In this document: positions 18,524-26,782 of the stretch, piece after piece
How positions within the stretch are numbered: position 1 is the stretch's first letter
Layout of the letters: each line of letters opens with the position of its first letter
Assembly: GCF_000317285.1 (NCBI RefSeq)
Contig: NZ_AJLN01000015.1
Location: forward strand, 62,001-126,000
Direction: 5' to 3'
DNA: 64,000 nucleotides
From: Chlorogloeopsis fritschii PCC 6912
Lineage (GTDB): Bacteria; Cyanobacteriota; Cyanobacteriia; Cyanobacteriales; Nostocaceae
Notes under the pieces: model-generated
Databases searched by the model: none
Seen by the model: the letters and a program-made list of their open reading frames with translations, nothing else
Told to the model about the DNA's origin: nothing
Made by a program: the position numbers and the translations under genes

Positions 18524-19477
18524 ATGCCAGTAAAATTAATTTATGGGGAAGATACCTATTCAATATCAAAAAGGGTAGAACAATTAATCGAAGATATTAC
18601 TACTCAAGAATGGGAGATATTCAACTATATCCAAGTTGATTGTAAAACGGCAGCAATACCCCAGATAATAACAGAGGTAATGACAATTCCTTTGGGGGAG
18701 GGAGGAAAGATTGTCCATATTACAGATGGGACAATATTCAATAAATACTCGGATGAAGTAATTTCTTCTCTCGAAGAAAATCTTTCCAAAATACCCAAAC
18801 AAAACCTACTTTTAATTACCTCAAAAAACAAACCAGATGGCAGAAGTAAAGCCGTTAAAATACTACTCCAGTACGCAGAGGTTGAAGCATTTCCCCCGAT
18901 CACCAGTTGGGATAAACAAGGAATAGAAAAACTAATTCAAACAGCAGTAAAAACCTATTCCCTAGAACTTACTCCCACTGCCACAAGCTATCTTGTAGAG
19001 GCAATTGGCAACAATACTACACGGCTTGATAGAGAACTCGCCAAGCTTGCTATCTACGCTCAAGGAGAAAAACTAAGGTTAGAAGATGTACAAGCCCTAG
19101 TTAGCAACAACAATACTAACTGTACCGAACTTGCCCACGCCATCAAAAATGGTAAAGCAGATGCAGCAGCGCAAATACTCCACCGCCTGGTGGGTAACAA
19201 CGAACACCCTCTCAAAATCATCGCCACTCTCATAGCTTATTTCCGTACCTGGCTTGTTACCAAAACAGGGGTAGAAGGAAAACTGCCCGATAACAAAATC
19301 TCAACACTTGCTGAACTAACCAACCCCAAAAGGCTGTATTTCCTCAAAAAGGAAGTCGAAACCGTAAGTGCTGCCAAACTTAAACAAAGCCTAGTAGCAC
19401 TTATTCAAGTTGAGGGCGAACTCAAAACTGGAATTGATAACTTTACTCCTAGCATCATCAAAACCTGCAATCTATGA
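18524..19477 (+). CDS. holA: DNA polymerase III delta subunit (clamp loader), plasmid copy
   Basis: Delta-subunit homologue of about 317 residues from ATG 18524 (MPVKLIYGEDTYSI); an in-frame ATG at 18461 adds a non-conserved leader. Features of HolA: the N-terminal YGED(x)3-I motif, the LLLITSKNKPDGRSK segment, and C-terminal helices with GNNEHPLKIIATLIAYFR. Delta opens the beta clamp within the clamp loader. The stop overlaps the next start (ATGA, 19474-19477), so delta and delta-prime are translationally coupled. A plasmid-borne pair beside a plasmid PolB suggests a dedicated clamp-loading supply. The host would still have to provide tau/gamma. Confidence 0.85.
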   Translation: MPVKLIYGEDTYSISKRVEQLIEDITTQEWEIFNYIQVDCKTAAIPQIITEVMTIPLGEGGKIVHITDGTIFNKYSDEVISSLEENLSKIPKQNLLLITSKNKPDGRSKAVKILLQYAEVEAFPPITSWDKQGIEKLIQTAVKTYSLELTPTATSYLVEAIGNNTTRLDRELAKLAIYAQGEKLRLEDVQALVSNNNTNCTELAHAIKNGKADAAAQILHRLVGNNEHPLKIIATLIAYFRTWLVTKTGVEGKLPDNKISTLAELTNPKRLYFLKKEVETVSAAKLKQSLVALIQVEGELKTGIDNFTPSIIKTCNL

Positions 19478-20286
19478 ATAATTTATTCACTGAAATTATC
19501 GGGCAGCATACCGCAAAACTTATTTTGAGTAGTGCGATCGCAAGCGGTAAGACTGCACCAGCCTACCTATTTACTAGTACTACCGAGGGAGTAGGTAAAA
19601 CTAAAACTGCTCTTGTGTTTGCCTCCTATATCTCGGCATCCACAGACTTGTTGCAAATACATCCCCAAGGAGATAATTCCAGGATTGGTGTAGAACAGGT
19701 ACGGGAAATCATCACCTTCGTTTCAACCTCCCCAATCGAGGGTGAGCGAAAAGTTGTAATTGTACATGAGTGCGATAGCATCACACCCGCCGCCGCCAAT
19801 GCCTTGCTCAAAACTTTAGAAGAACCGGGAAAGAGCGTATTTATCCTTATCACATCCCGACCTCAAAATATACTAGCTACTATTAAAAGTAGGTGTCAAA
19901 TAGTACCTTTTAGTCAACTATTTACTGATGAAGTAAAAACTATCTTGGAGAGCCAGAAAATCAGCCTGCATCAGGACATACTCAAAGTTTGTTTTGGAAG
20001 CCCTGGTCATGCGATCGCATTCCACAAGCTGTTAAATTCCATACCTGAAAGCATACTCGACAAGCTGCAAGTACCTCCACTAGACATAATAACAGCCCTG
20101 GAGGTAAGTAATTGGATAAGCAAGCAGGATAAACAAACTCAAGCTTTATTACTTACCTACTTGCAGACAAGCTGGTGGAAAAAGACCAAAAATACAGGAA
20201 GCCTTGTCAAATTCAATCAAGCAAGAAAGCAGCTTTGCTTTTTAGTGTCACCTAGAAATATCTGGGATACGTTACTCATGCCCTAA
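19474..20286 (+). CDS. holB: DNA polymerase III delta-prime-like subunit
   Basis: A 270-residue AAA+ clamp-loader protein: Walker A-like TEGVGKTK, Walker B-like VVIVHECDSI, the ANALLKTLEEP segment and sensor/SRC motif (TIKSRC). This matches delta-prime/DnaX-type proteins. The cysteine zinc module that normally follows the Walker A helix is absent: the sequence jumps from YISAS to DLLQIHPQG with no Cys. The C-terminal domain is also short. It overlaps the delta gene by 4 bp and is followed by a strong terminator, so the two form one operon. Confidence 0.85.
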   Translation: MNNLFTEIIGQHTAKLILSSAIASGKTAPAYLFTSTTEGVGKTKTALVFASYISASTDLLQIHPQGDNSRIGVEQVREIITFVSTSPIEGERKVVIVHECDSITPAAANALLKTLEEPGKSVFILITSRPQNILATIKSRCQIVPFSQLFTDEVKTILESQKISLHQDILKVCFGSPGHAIAFHKLLNSIPESILDKLQVPPLDIITALEVSNWISKQDKQTQALLLTYLQTSWWKKTKNTGSLVKFNQARKQLCFLVSPRNIWDTLLMP

Positions 20287-20308
20287 AAAAATACTGCTAC
20301 ACATAATA

Positions 20309-20345
20309 AGCCGTCAGTTAATTACTACTAACTGGCGGCTTTTTA
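20309..20345 (+). terminator. Rho-independent terminator after the delta-prime gene
   Basis: AGCCGTCAGTTA (20309-20320) pairs with TAACTGGCGGCT (20329-20340), 11 pairs plus one wobble, followed by TTTTT. Confidence 0.9.
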
Positions 20346-20358
20346 TATGGAGGTTAAA

Positions 20359-21009
20359 ATGCAACAACAAACCCTTTCTGATATTGCACAAACCATCAAA
20401 AATAGTAAGTCGAAAGGAGAGAAAATACTAACTCCTAACCTTCAAAAAATGCTCAAAGTTTTAGCCAGTATGGGGATGGATAGAAAGGTATTCGCCTGTT
20501 TATTAGAAATAGCGGAAGTTGATGTGCAGCTAGTAAAGTATTTAGCTGGCCCAATAATTACTGGTGGACGAGAATGGAGGGATGCTATTCCCACTTGGGT
20601 ATGGCAAGCAATAGCAATCGACAGATTAGATACAATCCTTGAAGAAGTAGATAAAGGAGAAACGGGTAAACTTGCTACGCCAAGTGAAGTGCTTGCTGTA
20701 ATGATGCCAATCACATTTGAAGTTCCGCTATCTTGGGAGTGGAATAATGTATATCTTTGGGCAAGTCATACCACCCTTATCAAGCACAAACCATTCCCAA
20801 ATTATGATTACGAAAATTTATGGAAAATCATTGGTACAACCCCTATTGATTATAAACAAATCCAACACGATTATGAGACTCTCGCCAGCGATATCCGCAC
20901 TCGTGTCATCAAAAATGTAAGTAGTGAGTGGGGTAAAAGGCTCAAACAAAAACCACACAAAAAGGTAAATACCTTAAAAGAAATCAACGCACAATTATCA
21001 CTTTTTTAA
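20359..21009 (+). CDS. Unknown plasmid protein ending in a sliding-clamp-binding motif
   Basis: A 216-residue helical, soluble protein. ATG 20359 is chosen because GGAGG lies 7 bases upstream; the ATG at 20347 has none. No enzymatic motif is recognised. The last residues are AQLSLF, and QLSLF is a canonical beta-clamp-binding pentapeptide (QL[S/D]LF), here at the extreme C terminus exactly as in the plasmid's PolB (QLTLF). Following the clamp-loader operon, it is probably a replisome accessory factor recruited by the clamp. Role is inferred; the motif is seen. Confidence 0.65.
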   Translation: MQQQTLSDIAQTIKNSKSKGEKILTPNLQKMLKVLASMGMDRKVFACLLEIAEVDVQLVKYLAGPIITGGREWRDAIPTWVWQAIAIDRLDTILEEVDKGETGKLATPSEVLAVMMPITFEVPLSWEWNNVYLWASHTTLIKHKPFPNYDYENLWKIIGTTPIDYKQIQHDYETLASDIRTRVIKNVSSEWGKRLKQKPHKKVNTLKEINAQLSLF

Positions 21010-21100
21010 ATAGCAACTACTGGGTAGGCAGCGATAGCTGTGAAACCATGAATGAATAAGTGAAATCAGAATTATTTTTATCATCCTGATTTTTCTTTAT

Positions 21101-22102
21101 TTATAATTCCGCAGCATCTTTCTTACCTCGGTTGTAGAAAGGCATCAAACTAGAAAAAGCCTTACACAAAAACCAATTTTTGCCCTCAGCCCATTCCTCA
21201 ATCCCTGAAGCAGTAATGAAATAACCAATTCTATAAGTAGCAATCGCCAAATTTGATTGAAAAGTAACAGTAGAGCGAATAGTAACTGGAATAGACATTA
21301 TCTCATCCAACCGACTTGCATTATATTCTTTACCTACAAATAAGTAATAAACAACCCTTTGAACTAATCTTGATACCAGTTCTGAACGGTCAGTGCATTT
21401 TTCAATATAAGGTTTGCATTGGAAATAATCAGCAGGCAAACGTTGGTATTTTCTATCAAACTCTTCCCTTTCAATTTCATCTAAATCATCATATTCATTA
21501 TCAACTTCATCATCAATATCGCTAGTGTCCATAATAAATTCACCCAAAGCCGCCAGTTTAAAGCTAAGGTAATTTAGCAACATTCCCCACTTTAAGCTAT
21601 CTTTTTCTTCAATACCAGTAAAATATATTTCATCACCAAACTTAAGGTTATCGCCAAATTGATGCTTATCTAAAATCTCAAAACTTTCGTATACTAATCT
21701 ACGAGCAAAATATTGATCGCTGGAGTTGACAAATATCCCCTTCAATTCTGCATCTATAAGATGCATCGCAATCACTACAAGTGCGTAAAAAGAAGCATCA
21801 TATAAACAATTGACGTGAGGGATAATATAATGACTCAAACGGAGTAAAATCATCTCATCCCAAGCACCAATTCGAGCAGTATTAGATACCTTCCTAAAAT
21901 GTTCAACATCGGGGGTAGCAAAAGACCTATCTTGCCATTCAGAATTATCTACAAGCAAGGGTGATGAATAATCAACAGGGAGATTTCTTTGTTGGTTTTC
22001 ATCATCCTGCATCCACATTAGCGCCAGTAAAACCAACTTGCACTCTACCAACCTTACTTGAAGAGGTCGCATCAAGTCTATTTCTAATTTGAATGTTTCC
22101 AT
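21101..22102 (-). CDS. Hypothetical protein, 333 residues
   Basis: I do not recognise a family. The start ATG 22102 (METFKLEIDLMRP) is preferred over an upstream GTG/ATG extension that encodes a non-conserved leader. The protein is largely helical with a strongly acidic linker (DIDDEVDNEYDDLDEIER, about residues 206-223) and several aromatic-rich helices. No signal peptide. It stands convergent to the clamp-motif gene and divergent from ssb. Confidence 0.55.
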   Translation of the reverse strand: METFKLEIDLMRPLQVRLVECKLVLLALMWMQDDENQQRNLPVDYSSPLLVDNSEWQDRSFATPDVEHFRKVSNTARIGAWDEMILLRLSHYIIPHVNCLYDASFYALVVIAMHLIDAELKGIFVNSSDQYFARRLVYESFEILDKHQFGDNLKFGDEIYFTGIEEKDSLKWGMLLNYLSFKLAALGEFIMDTSDIDDEVDNEYDDLDEIEREEFDRKYQRLPADYFQCKPYIEKCTDRSELVSRLVQRVVYYLFVGKEYNASRLDEIMSIPVTIRSTVTFQSNLAIATYRIGYFITASGIEEWAEGKNWFLCKAFSSLMPFYNRGKKDAAEL

Positions 22103-22271
22103 AACTGATAAAAATTCGATACATATATACTTCCCGTAGCCACAAATTTTATACCCATAGATAAACAAAATCCTAGACAAATTATGGGTAGCCCTACCCA
22201 GTTACCAACAACCACAGACTAACAGGTGCTTACGCAAATAGGGATTTGAAGTATTAGAAAATTAAAATCCT

Positions 22272-22655
22272 ATGAGCGAGTATCTCAATCGCATCACATT
22301 AGTTGGTAGGGCAGGACAAGAACCGGAAGTCCGCTACTTCGAGAGTGGGGCTGTCAAAGCATCTATTTCAGTTGCAGTGCGGCCTCCCTATAAAAGTGAA
22401 ACTCCACTTTGGTTTGACCTTACCGCCTGGGGAGCAACCGCAGAGGTAATTGCAAATTATGTCAAAAAGGGAACCCAAATTGCTGTATTAGGCGAATTTA
22501 GCTTCGATAGGTGGACGGATAAAAATTCAGGAACTATGAGGTCTAAACCTGTAGTAACTGTCCAAAAAATCGAACTGTTAAGCTCTCCTCGCAGTGAAGA
22601 TAAATCTTCCTTAGAAGACAAACAAACTGCGAACATAGCTAACGCAAATTTCTAA
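22272..22655 (+). CDS. ssb: Single-stranded DNA-binding protein
   Basis: A 127-residue SSB with a clear OB fold: LNRITLVGRAGQEPEVRYF, then SISVAVRPP, PLWFDLTAWG, IANYVKKGTQIAVLGEF and the RSKPVVTVQKIELL strand. The C terminus ends NANF, not the acidic DDDIPF tip that recruits partners, so partner binding may be shifted to the neighbouring protein that ends DEPPF. Probably coats single-stranded plasmid DNA during replication or transfer. Confidence 0.88.
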   Translation: MSEYLNRITLVGRAGQEPEVRYFESGAVKASISVAVRPPYKSETPLWFDLTAWGATAEVIANYVKKGTQIAVLGEFSFDRWTDKNSGTMRSKPVVTVQKIELLSSPRSEDKSSLEDKQTANIANANF

Positions 22656-22739
22656 AAGAATTTTGCATTCAAAAATAGCCCTTAGTAGAAAGTTCTTGCT
22701 TGGGGGCATTGTTCGATTAGTAAATAGGAACACTATAAA

Positions 22740-23156
22740 ATGATAGAAACCAATTTGACATTAACAATCGAAAATATTAATGAGACCCATGACAGAGAAG
22801 GTTCACTCATTTGTCATGGGGTAGCTAGTTTTAGTTATCGGGGTAAAGACGGCATGGTAGTAGATGAAATCCCCTATCGTGCTAAAGGTACTCCTGCTGT
22901 AGATATAAAAGGGAGTGGGGAAAACTGCCAAGGGATAGCTAACGGGTACATCGATTTACAAATTAACGAACAGGAAAACTATAAAGAAAAAGTAGCTACC
23001 CTCGTAATTAGAGGATTTATCCCCACCGGAAAAACCCTCCAAGAATTAGCACATTTTGGAGCTACACAAGAAAAATCTCCTGATTTCGCACAAGATCTGG
23101 AGGAGAATATTTCCAGTGAAAATAACAATAATCTAGGTGATGAACCTCCTTTTTAA
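22740..23156 (+). CDS. SSB-like protein with acidic DEPPF tail
   Basis: 138 residues; beta-rich N-terminal 105 residues (LTLTIENINETHD, VASFSYRGKDG, GIANGYIDLQI, VATLVIRGFIP), then a polar linker and the terminus GDEPPF. The tail closely mimics the SSB C-terminal tip (acidic residues then P-F) that docks replisome partners. It lies 84 bp downstream of ssb. A second single-strand binder or an SSB-tail mimic is inferred; I did not recognise a named family. Confidence 0.6.
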   Translation: MIETNLTLTIENINETHDREGSLICHGVASFSYRGKDGMVVDEIPYRAKGTPAVDIKGSGENCQGIANGYIDLQINEQENYKEKVATLVIRGFIPTGKTLQELAHFGATQEKSPDFAQDLEENISSENNNNLGDEPPF

Positions 23157-23194
23157 AGTGGATACTAATATGAATACTTAAGTATCCACTTTAA
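23153..23194. terminator. 14-bp perfect inverted repeat at the SSB-like gene stop
   Basis: TTAAAGTGGATACT (23153-23166) and AGTATCCACTTTAA (23181-23194) pair perfectly with a 14-base loop. The left arm includes the stop codon of the SSB-like gene. It may act as a terminator or as an operator in front of parA. Confidence 0.55.
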
Positions 23195-23205
23195 GAATTA
23201 AGAAT

Positions 23206-23252
23206 AATGTCATTATGAGTCGGTATAGAGACTCATATTGGCATTATTTTTT
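23206..23252 (+). terminator. Rho-independent terminator before parA
   Basis: TATGAGTC (23214-23221) pairs with GACTCATA (23230-23237), with partial outer pairing of AATG...CATT, followed by a run of seven T. Confidence 0.75.
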
Positions 23253-23314
23253 TACTCTTTATTAAGAAGACTTTGATAGAATCACTTCAAATGAGTTAAA
23301 AAACACCCTTGAAA

Positions 23315-24091
23315 ATGCCAAAAAAGAACACTAAAATAATTGCCGCATTCAACCAGTCTGGTGGAGCTGGTAAGACTACCACAGTTCATAATATTGGGTA
23401 TCATCTTGCTCAAAAACACCGAGTCTTGCTTATAGATATGGACCCACAAGCAAGTCTGACAACCTTTATGGGAATAGAACCCAAGGAGCTAAAAGATGAG
23501 CAGACAATATATGCTGCTATCACCGAACGCGGGCCGCTATACATTTGGCACGAACCTATCCATAATATGTATCTTGTACCCAGCAATAATGCTCTAACCG
23601 GAGCTGAAATCGAACTAGGACGCGATATCACAACTGACGCTCGACAAAAACTCAAGTTTGCACTTGAACCAATAGTCGGCGAATATGATTACATCTTAAT
23701 TGATTGCCCTCCCTCACTGGGATATCTAAGCATTATGAGTGTAATGGCAGCTACCCACATCCTGATACCAGTACAGACAGAATATAAGTGCTATGCTGCT
23801 ACAGAACAATTGCTAACAACAATTGCCCGTCTTAAGAAAGGAGGACATAAAGATTTACAAATCGCAGCTTTTATCCCAACCCAATATGACAAACGCACCC
23901 TTCAACAATCAGGTATCCTCGAAGCCATTAAAAAACAAATCGAAGGACGGGCGCACATAACTACACCCATTCCCAATTCGATAGACTTTCCAAGTGCATC
24001 ACAAGCACATCTCCCGCTTGCTCTGTGGAAGAAAAATCACCCAGCAGTTAGTATCTTAGAAGAAATCGCAAATTACCTTATAAAACTATAA
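23315..24091 (+). CDS. parA: ParA partition ATPase
   Basis: A 259-residue ParA/MinD-family ATPase (start ATG 23315; a TTG six bases earlier is less likely). It has the deviant Walker A QSGGAGKTT (residues 14-22), VLLIDMDPQASLT (Walker A') and ILIDCPPSLGY (Walker B). There is no long N-terminal HTH, as in type Ib/chromosomal-like ParA. It is followed 3 bp later by parB, forming the standard partition operon that positions the plasmid on the nucleoid. Confidence 0.95.
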   Translation: MPKKNTKIIAAFNQSGGAGKTTTVHNIGYHLAQKHRVLLIDMDPQASLTTFMGIEPKELKDEQTIYAAITERGPLYIWHEPIHNMYLVPSNNALTGAEIELGRDITTDARQKLKFALEPIVGEYDYILIDCPPSLGYLSIMSVMAATHILIPVQTEYKCYAATEQLLTTIARLKKGGHKDLQIAAFIPTQYDKRTLQQSGILEAIKKQIEGRAHITTPIPNSIDFPSASQAHLPLALWKKNHPAVSILEEIANYLIKL

Positions 24092-24093
24092 AT

Positions 24094-25062
24094 ATGACTA
24101 AACAAGTTGAACTCAAAGCATACGATAAAAACGCACTCGATGATTTATTTAGTGGCGCTAGCCAAGAAGATTCAGACAACAAAAACACTACTACCCTCCC
24201 AATAGATTCAATTATCCTTCCCCCATCACAACCCCGTCGGTACTTTGATCCGCAAAAAATTCAATCTCTTGCAGAAAATATTAAAGAAAATGGGTTGCTT
24301 TCCCCTATTGTAGTTAGATCCACAAGTAGTAACGAATTTGAACTAGTTGCTGGTGAACGTCGCCTGCGAGCAAGCAAACTAGCCGGACTAGAAAAAATTC
24401 CCGTCAATATAATCGACTGCGATGAGAATGCTGCTGTTCGCATCCGCTTGGTCGAAAACCTCCAACGCGAAGACCTCAACGCTTATGAGGAAACCATTGG
24501 CATTCTCGAACTACTCGCAGCTATTTTGAATCTTGACCAAAAGAATATAGTTTATTTTCTAAACAGAATGCTAGATGAGGAAAAAAATAAAGTTCCCCAA
24601 AACGTTTTGGGGAGCGATGAAAGTCTTACCATACAAGACTTGTTCTCTAAATTTGGCAAAATTACCTGGCAGTCGTTTGTCACAACACGCCTACCTTTAC
24701 TTAAACTACCAAGCGATATCCAGGATGTCCTCATAAGAGGGCAGTTAGAATATACCAAAGCCCATGCGATCGCACGGGTAAAGAATGAACAAGCGAGGGA
24801 GAAAATAATAAAGCAGGCGATTGATGAAGGATTGTCACTATCGCAGATAAAAGAGATAGTAGAGGATGTTCTAGAAGCAGGTAAAACAGATAAAGAAGAA
24901 ACCCCTTTTCAACAGCTAGCATCAAGAGGAAAAAATGTACAAGGACTATTAAAAAAACACAGGAAACTTCTAGAAAATGACAAAAAGATAACAAATAAAA
25001 TCAATCGTCTGTTAGCACAGATAGAAGAACTATTTCCATCTGAAACAGAGAACCTAAAATAA
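24094..25062 (+). CDS. parB: ParB partition protein
   Basis: A 322-residue ParB with the CTP-binding N-terminal domain (PSQPRRYFD, then LVAGERRLRASKLAG and RLVENLQREDLNAYEE), a central HTH domain that includes SFVTTRLPLLKLP and KAHAIARVKNEQAR, and a lysine-rich C terminus. It loads on parS and works with ParA. A perfect 20-bp palindrome (24594-24613) lies inside the gene and is a possible parS. Confidence 0.95.
   Translation: MTKQVELKAYDKNALDDLFSGASQEDSDNKNTTTLPIDSIILPPSQPRRYFDPQKIQSLAENIKENGLLSPIVVRSTSSNEFELVAGERRLRASKLAGLEKIPVNIIDCDENAAVRIRLVENLQREDLNAYEETIGILELLAAILNLDQKNIVYFLNRMLDEEKNKVPQNVLGSDESLTIQDLFSKFGKITWQSFVTTRLPLLKLPSDIQDVLIRGQLEYTKAHAIARVKNEQAREKIIKQAIDEGLSLSQIKEIVEDVLEAGKTDKEETPFQQLASRGKNVQGLLKKHRKLLENDKKITNKINRLLAQIEELFPSETENLK
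24594..24613. promoter_or_regulatory. 20-bp perfect palindrome within parB, candidate parS
   Basis: TCCCCAAAACGTTTTGGGGA reads the same on both strands. It encodes VPQNVLG in the central part of ParB. Palindromes of this length are the typical form of parS sites, but position inside the gene and lack of a second copy in the window leave this open. Confidence 0.4.
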
Positions 25063-25132
25063 AGAAGCAAGGGAGATAATAATCATCCCTCCTTTAGCTT
25101 AAAACATACAAAAAGCATCCTAATTTCCCTAC

Positions 25133-25594
25133 TTATCTAGCTTTGTATTTCTCTTTAATACTTTTAATCGTACTCTCAGTTAGCTCAACGTCTTGAACTT
25201 TCCCTTGAGATTGATAGAGGTTCTTCGCTTTTTGTAAATCGAATATACTCGCTTTGTACTTATTGAGACAATCTTGAACTAGTCCCCTTACTGCGTAACC
25301 TTGAGCGTTATTTGGATCGAGTTTCAATCCCTGGTTAAGGTAAGATAACGCTTTTGTACATACTTCACTTCTATTACCATCAATATCAACGCCGAACAAC
25401 TTATTAGCTAAAATTTTTTCACTATAATCCACAAAGTCTTGTGCTGTTATAAGCTTAGGAGGTTCTTCAATTTTAGGTGAGCGGAAAAAGTAGGGTAAGC
25501 CAATCATTAACCCTAATATAGGCACTACAAGTATATATGTAATAGGGTTAAACAAAACAAAATAATGATGTATCTTTTGGTATTTATTGAACAT
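25133..25594 (-). CDS. Membrane-anchored TPR-like protein
   Basis: 153 residues: one transmembrane helix near residues 17-36 (PITYILVVPILGLMIGLPYF), then a periplasmic or cytoplasmic helical part with a TPR unit (ALSYLNQGLKLDPNNAQGYA, then RGLVQDCLNKY). TPR proteins usually mediate protein contacts. Function unknown; a small single-TPR membrane protein beside the partition operon. Confidence 0.6.
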   Translation of the reverse strand: MFNKYQKIHHYFVLFNPITYILVVPILGLMIGLPYFFRSPKIEEPPKLITAQDFVDYSEKILANKLFGVDIDGNRSEVCTKALSYLNQGLKLDPNNAQGYAVRGLVQDCLNKYKASIFDLQKAKNLYQSQGKVQDVELTESTIKSIKEKYKAR

Positions 25595-25623
25595 GATAGT
25601 AAATATAATTCAAGGCTCTTAAT

Positions 25624-25648
25624 GCAGTACTCATAAACTGAGTACTGC
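25624..25648. promoter_or_regulatory. 10-bp perfect inverted repeat upstream of the TPR gene
   Basis: GCAGTACTCA (25624-25633), 5-base centre, TGAGTACTGC (25639-25648). It is 30 bp upstream of the minus-strand TPR gene and has no T-run, so an operator or partition site is more likely than a terminator. Confidence 0.45.
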
Positions 25649-26104
25649 TATAAAAATAATCAAGTTGGAAACAGTACTATAAAAAATAAGCTGAAGCAAG
25701 ATGATGGGCATTCATTAAACGCACATCTGAAATCACACTAACTAGCTCATAGGATATCATCCGTAGTGTAAAGAAACCTAGATAAACTAGCCCCAGCAAT
25801 TTATCTTATCTAGTCGATGATTAACATTGCACGTACCACTTGTAAAGATATCAACAAAAATCATCTTTACCTAGATACGAAAATCCCACAACAAACGAAG
25901 ATTCAATAATTACGTATAACTCTAGTTGGAGGATATTACAAATATATAATTAAGCAGGGTAAAATCAATCCACACCGGAGTTACAAGCAAAGATGCTGCA
26001 GTAGAGCCAAGTTTAAATAAAACCCTCCTAAAAAGAAAAACTGAATTGAACAGCCGCATTCGCGGAAGAAAAACGATTCAAGTTACAACATTTAGGAGAT
26101 GTCC
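25649..26104. other. Intergenic region with a degenerate iteron-like sequence
   Basis: No gene is seen. CACACCGGAGTTACAAGC (25971-25988) matches the iteron consensus at 13 of 18 positions, in the same orientation, 17 kb from the array. The promoter for the following SSB-like gene should be here. Nothing else stands out. Confidence 0.35.
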
Positions 26105-26431
26105 ATGAATATCAACGTAGTAGTACTTTCCGGAACCATCGGTAACGCAAAATTATTCCAAATTGGCGAGCGCAAGGTTTGGGAAATTTCCCTTGGAGTT
26201 AACAAAAAGGGAGGCGAAACTTCCTGGATTCCAGTCAAGTTTTGGTGCGGTCAAAATTATAAACTTGAGTTTCGTAAAGGAATGCAAGTGAACGTATCGG
26301 GAAGCATTGAAACTAATGTATTTACTCCCAAAGGTAGCGATGAGAAAGCAAAGCTTGTTTATGTAGAAGCTGAAGAGATCCAGGTTACGAACTGGGGCAA
26401 ATCTACTGAAACTATCGAAGAAGCTGCGTAA
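26105..26431 (+). CDS. Small OB-fold SSB-like protein
   Basis: 108 residues from ATG 26105; TAGGAG 7 bases upstream favours this start over the ATG at 26099. SSB-type OB-fold pattern: VVVLSGTIGNAKLFQIGERK, ISLGVNKKGG, SWIPVKFWCG, FRKGMQVNVSGSIETNVF and a final beta strand. No acidic C-terminal tip. It is the third single-strand-binding-like gene in 4 kb. Followed by a strong terminator. Confidence 0.78.
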   Translation: MNINVVVLSGTIGNAKLFQIGERKVWEISLGVNKKGGETSWIPVKFWCGQNYKLEFRKGMQVNVSGSIETNVFTPKGSDEKAKLVYVEAEEIQVTNWGKSTETIEEAA

Positions 26432-26490
26432 GCCAAGATAACTTTATACGAAGTTCACTCTATAAAAGCGGACTGTAATCAACAAAAAAT

Positions 26491-26529
26491 AAACGATTGT
26501 TCTGATTAGCGAACAGTCGTTTGTTTTTT
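26491..26529 (+). terminator. Rho-independent terminator
   Basis: AAACGATTGTTC (26491-26502) pairs with GAACAGTCGTTT (26511-26522), 11 of 12, followed by six T within seven bases. Confidence 0.88.
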
Positions 26530-26587
26530 CAACGGCTTTAGCCGAGTAAACACGAATAAAAAATAACTCTCAATAGGAGATATAATT

Positions 26588-26782
26588 ATGGCTACCAAAA
26601 CCAAAAAGCTTGCTCAAGTTAACGAATTTACAATGGGTATTTATATACTTCCATCTTATGAGGAGAGCAAGTTAAAGCAGGTTTATTATGCCTTGCAGGA
26701 GGTCTGCGGGGAATCTTGTGAAGCCAAAACTGGTAAGAAATGGAAGAAAGCCGAATGGGATGAGTTCAAGGCAAAGTTATAA
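26588..26782 (+). CDS. Small hypothetical protein, possibly the N-terminal part of a longer frame
   Basis: A 64-residue Lys-rich protein with AGGAG 9 bases before the ATG. No family recognised. Its TAA stop (26780-26782) is followed in the same frame by 53 further sense codons, so it may be a truncated 118-residue protein. Confidence 0.6.
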   Translation: MATKTKKLAQVNEFTMGIYILPSYEESKLKQVYYALQEVCGESCEAKTGKKWKKAEWDEFKAKL

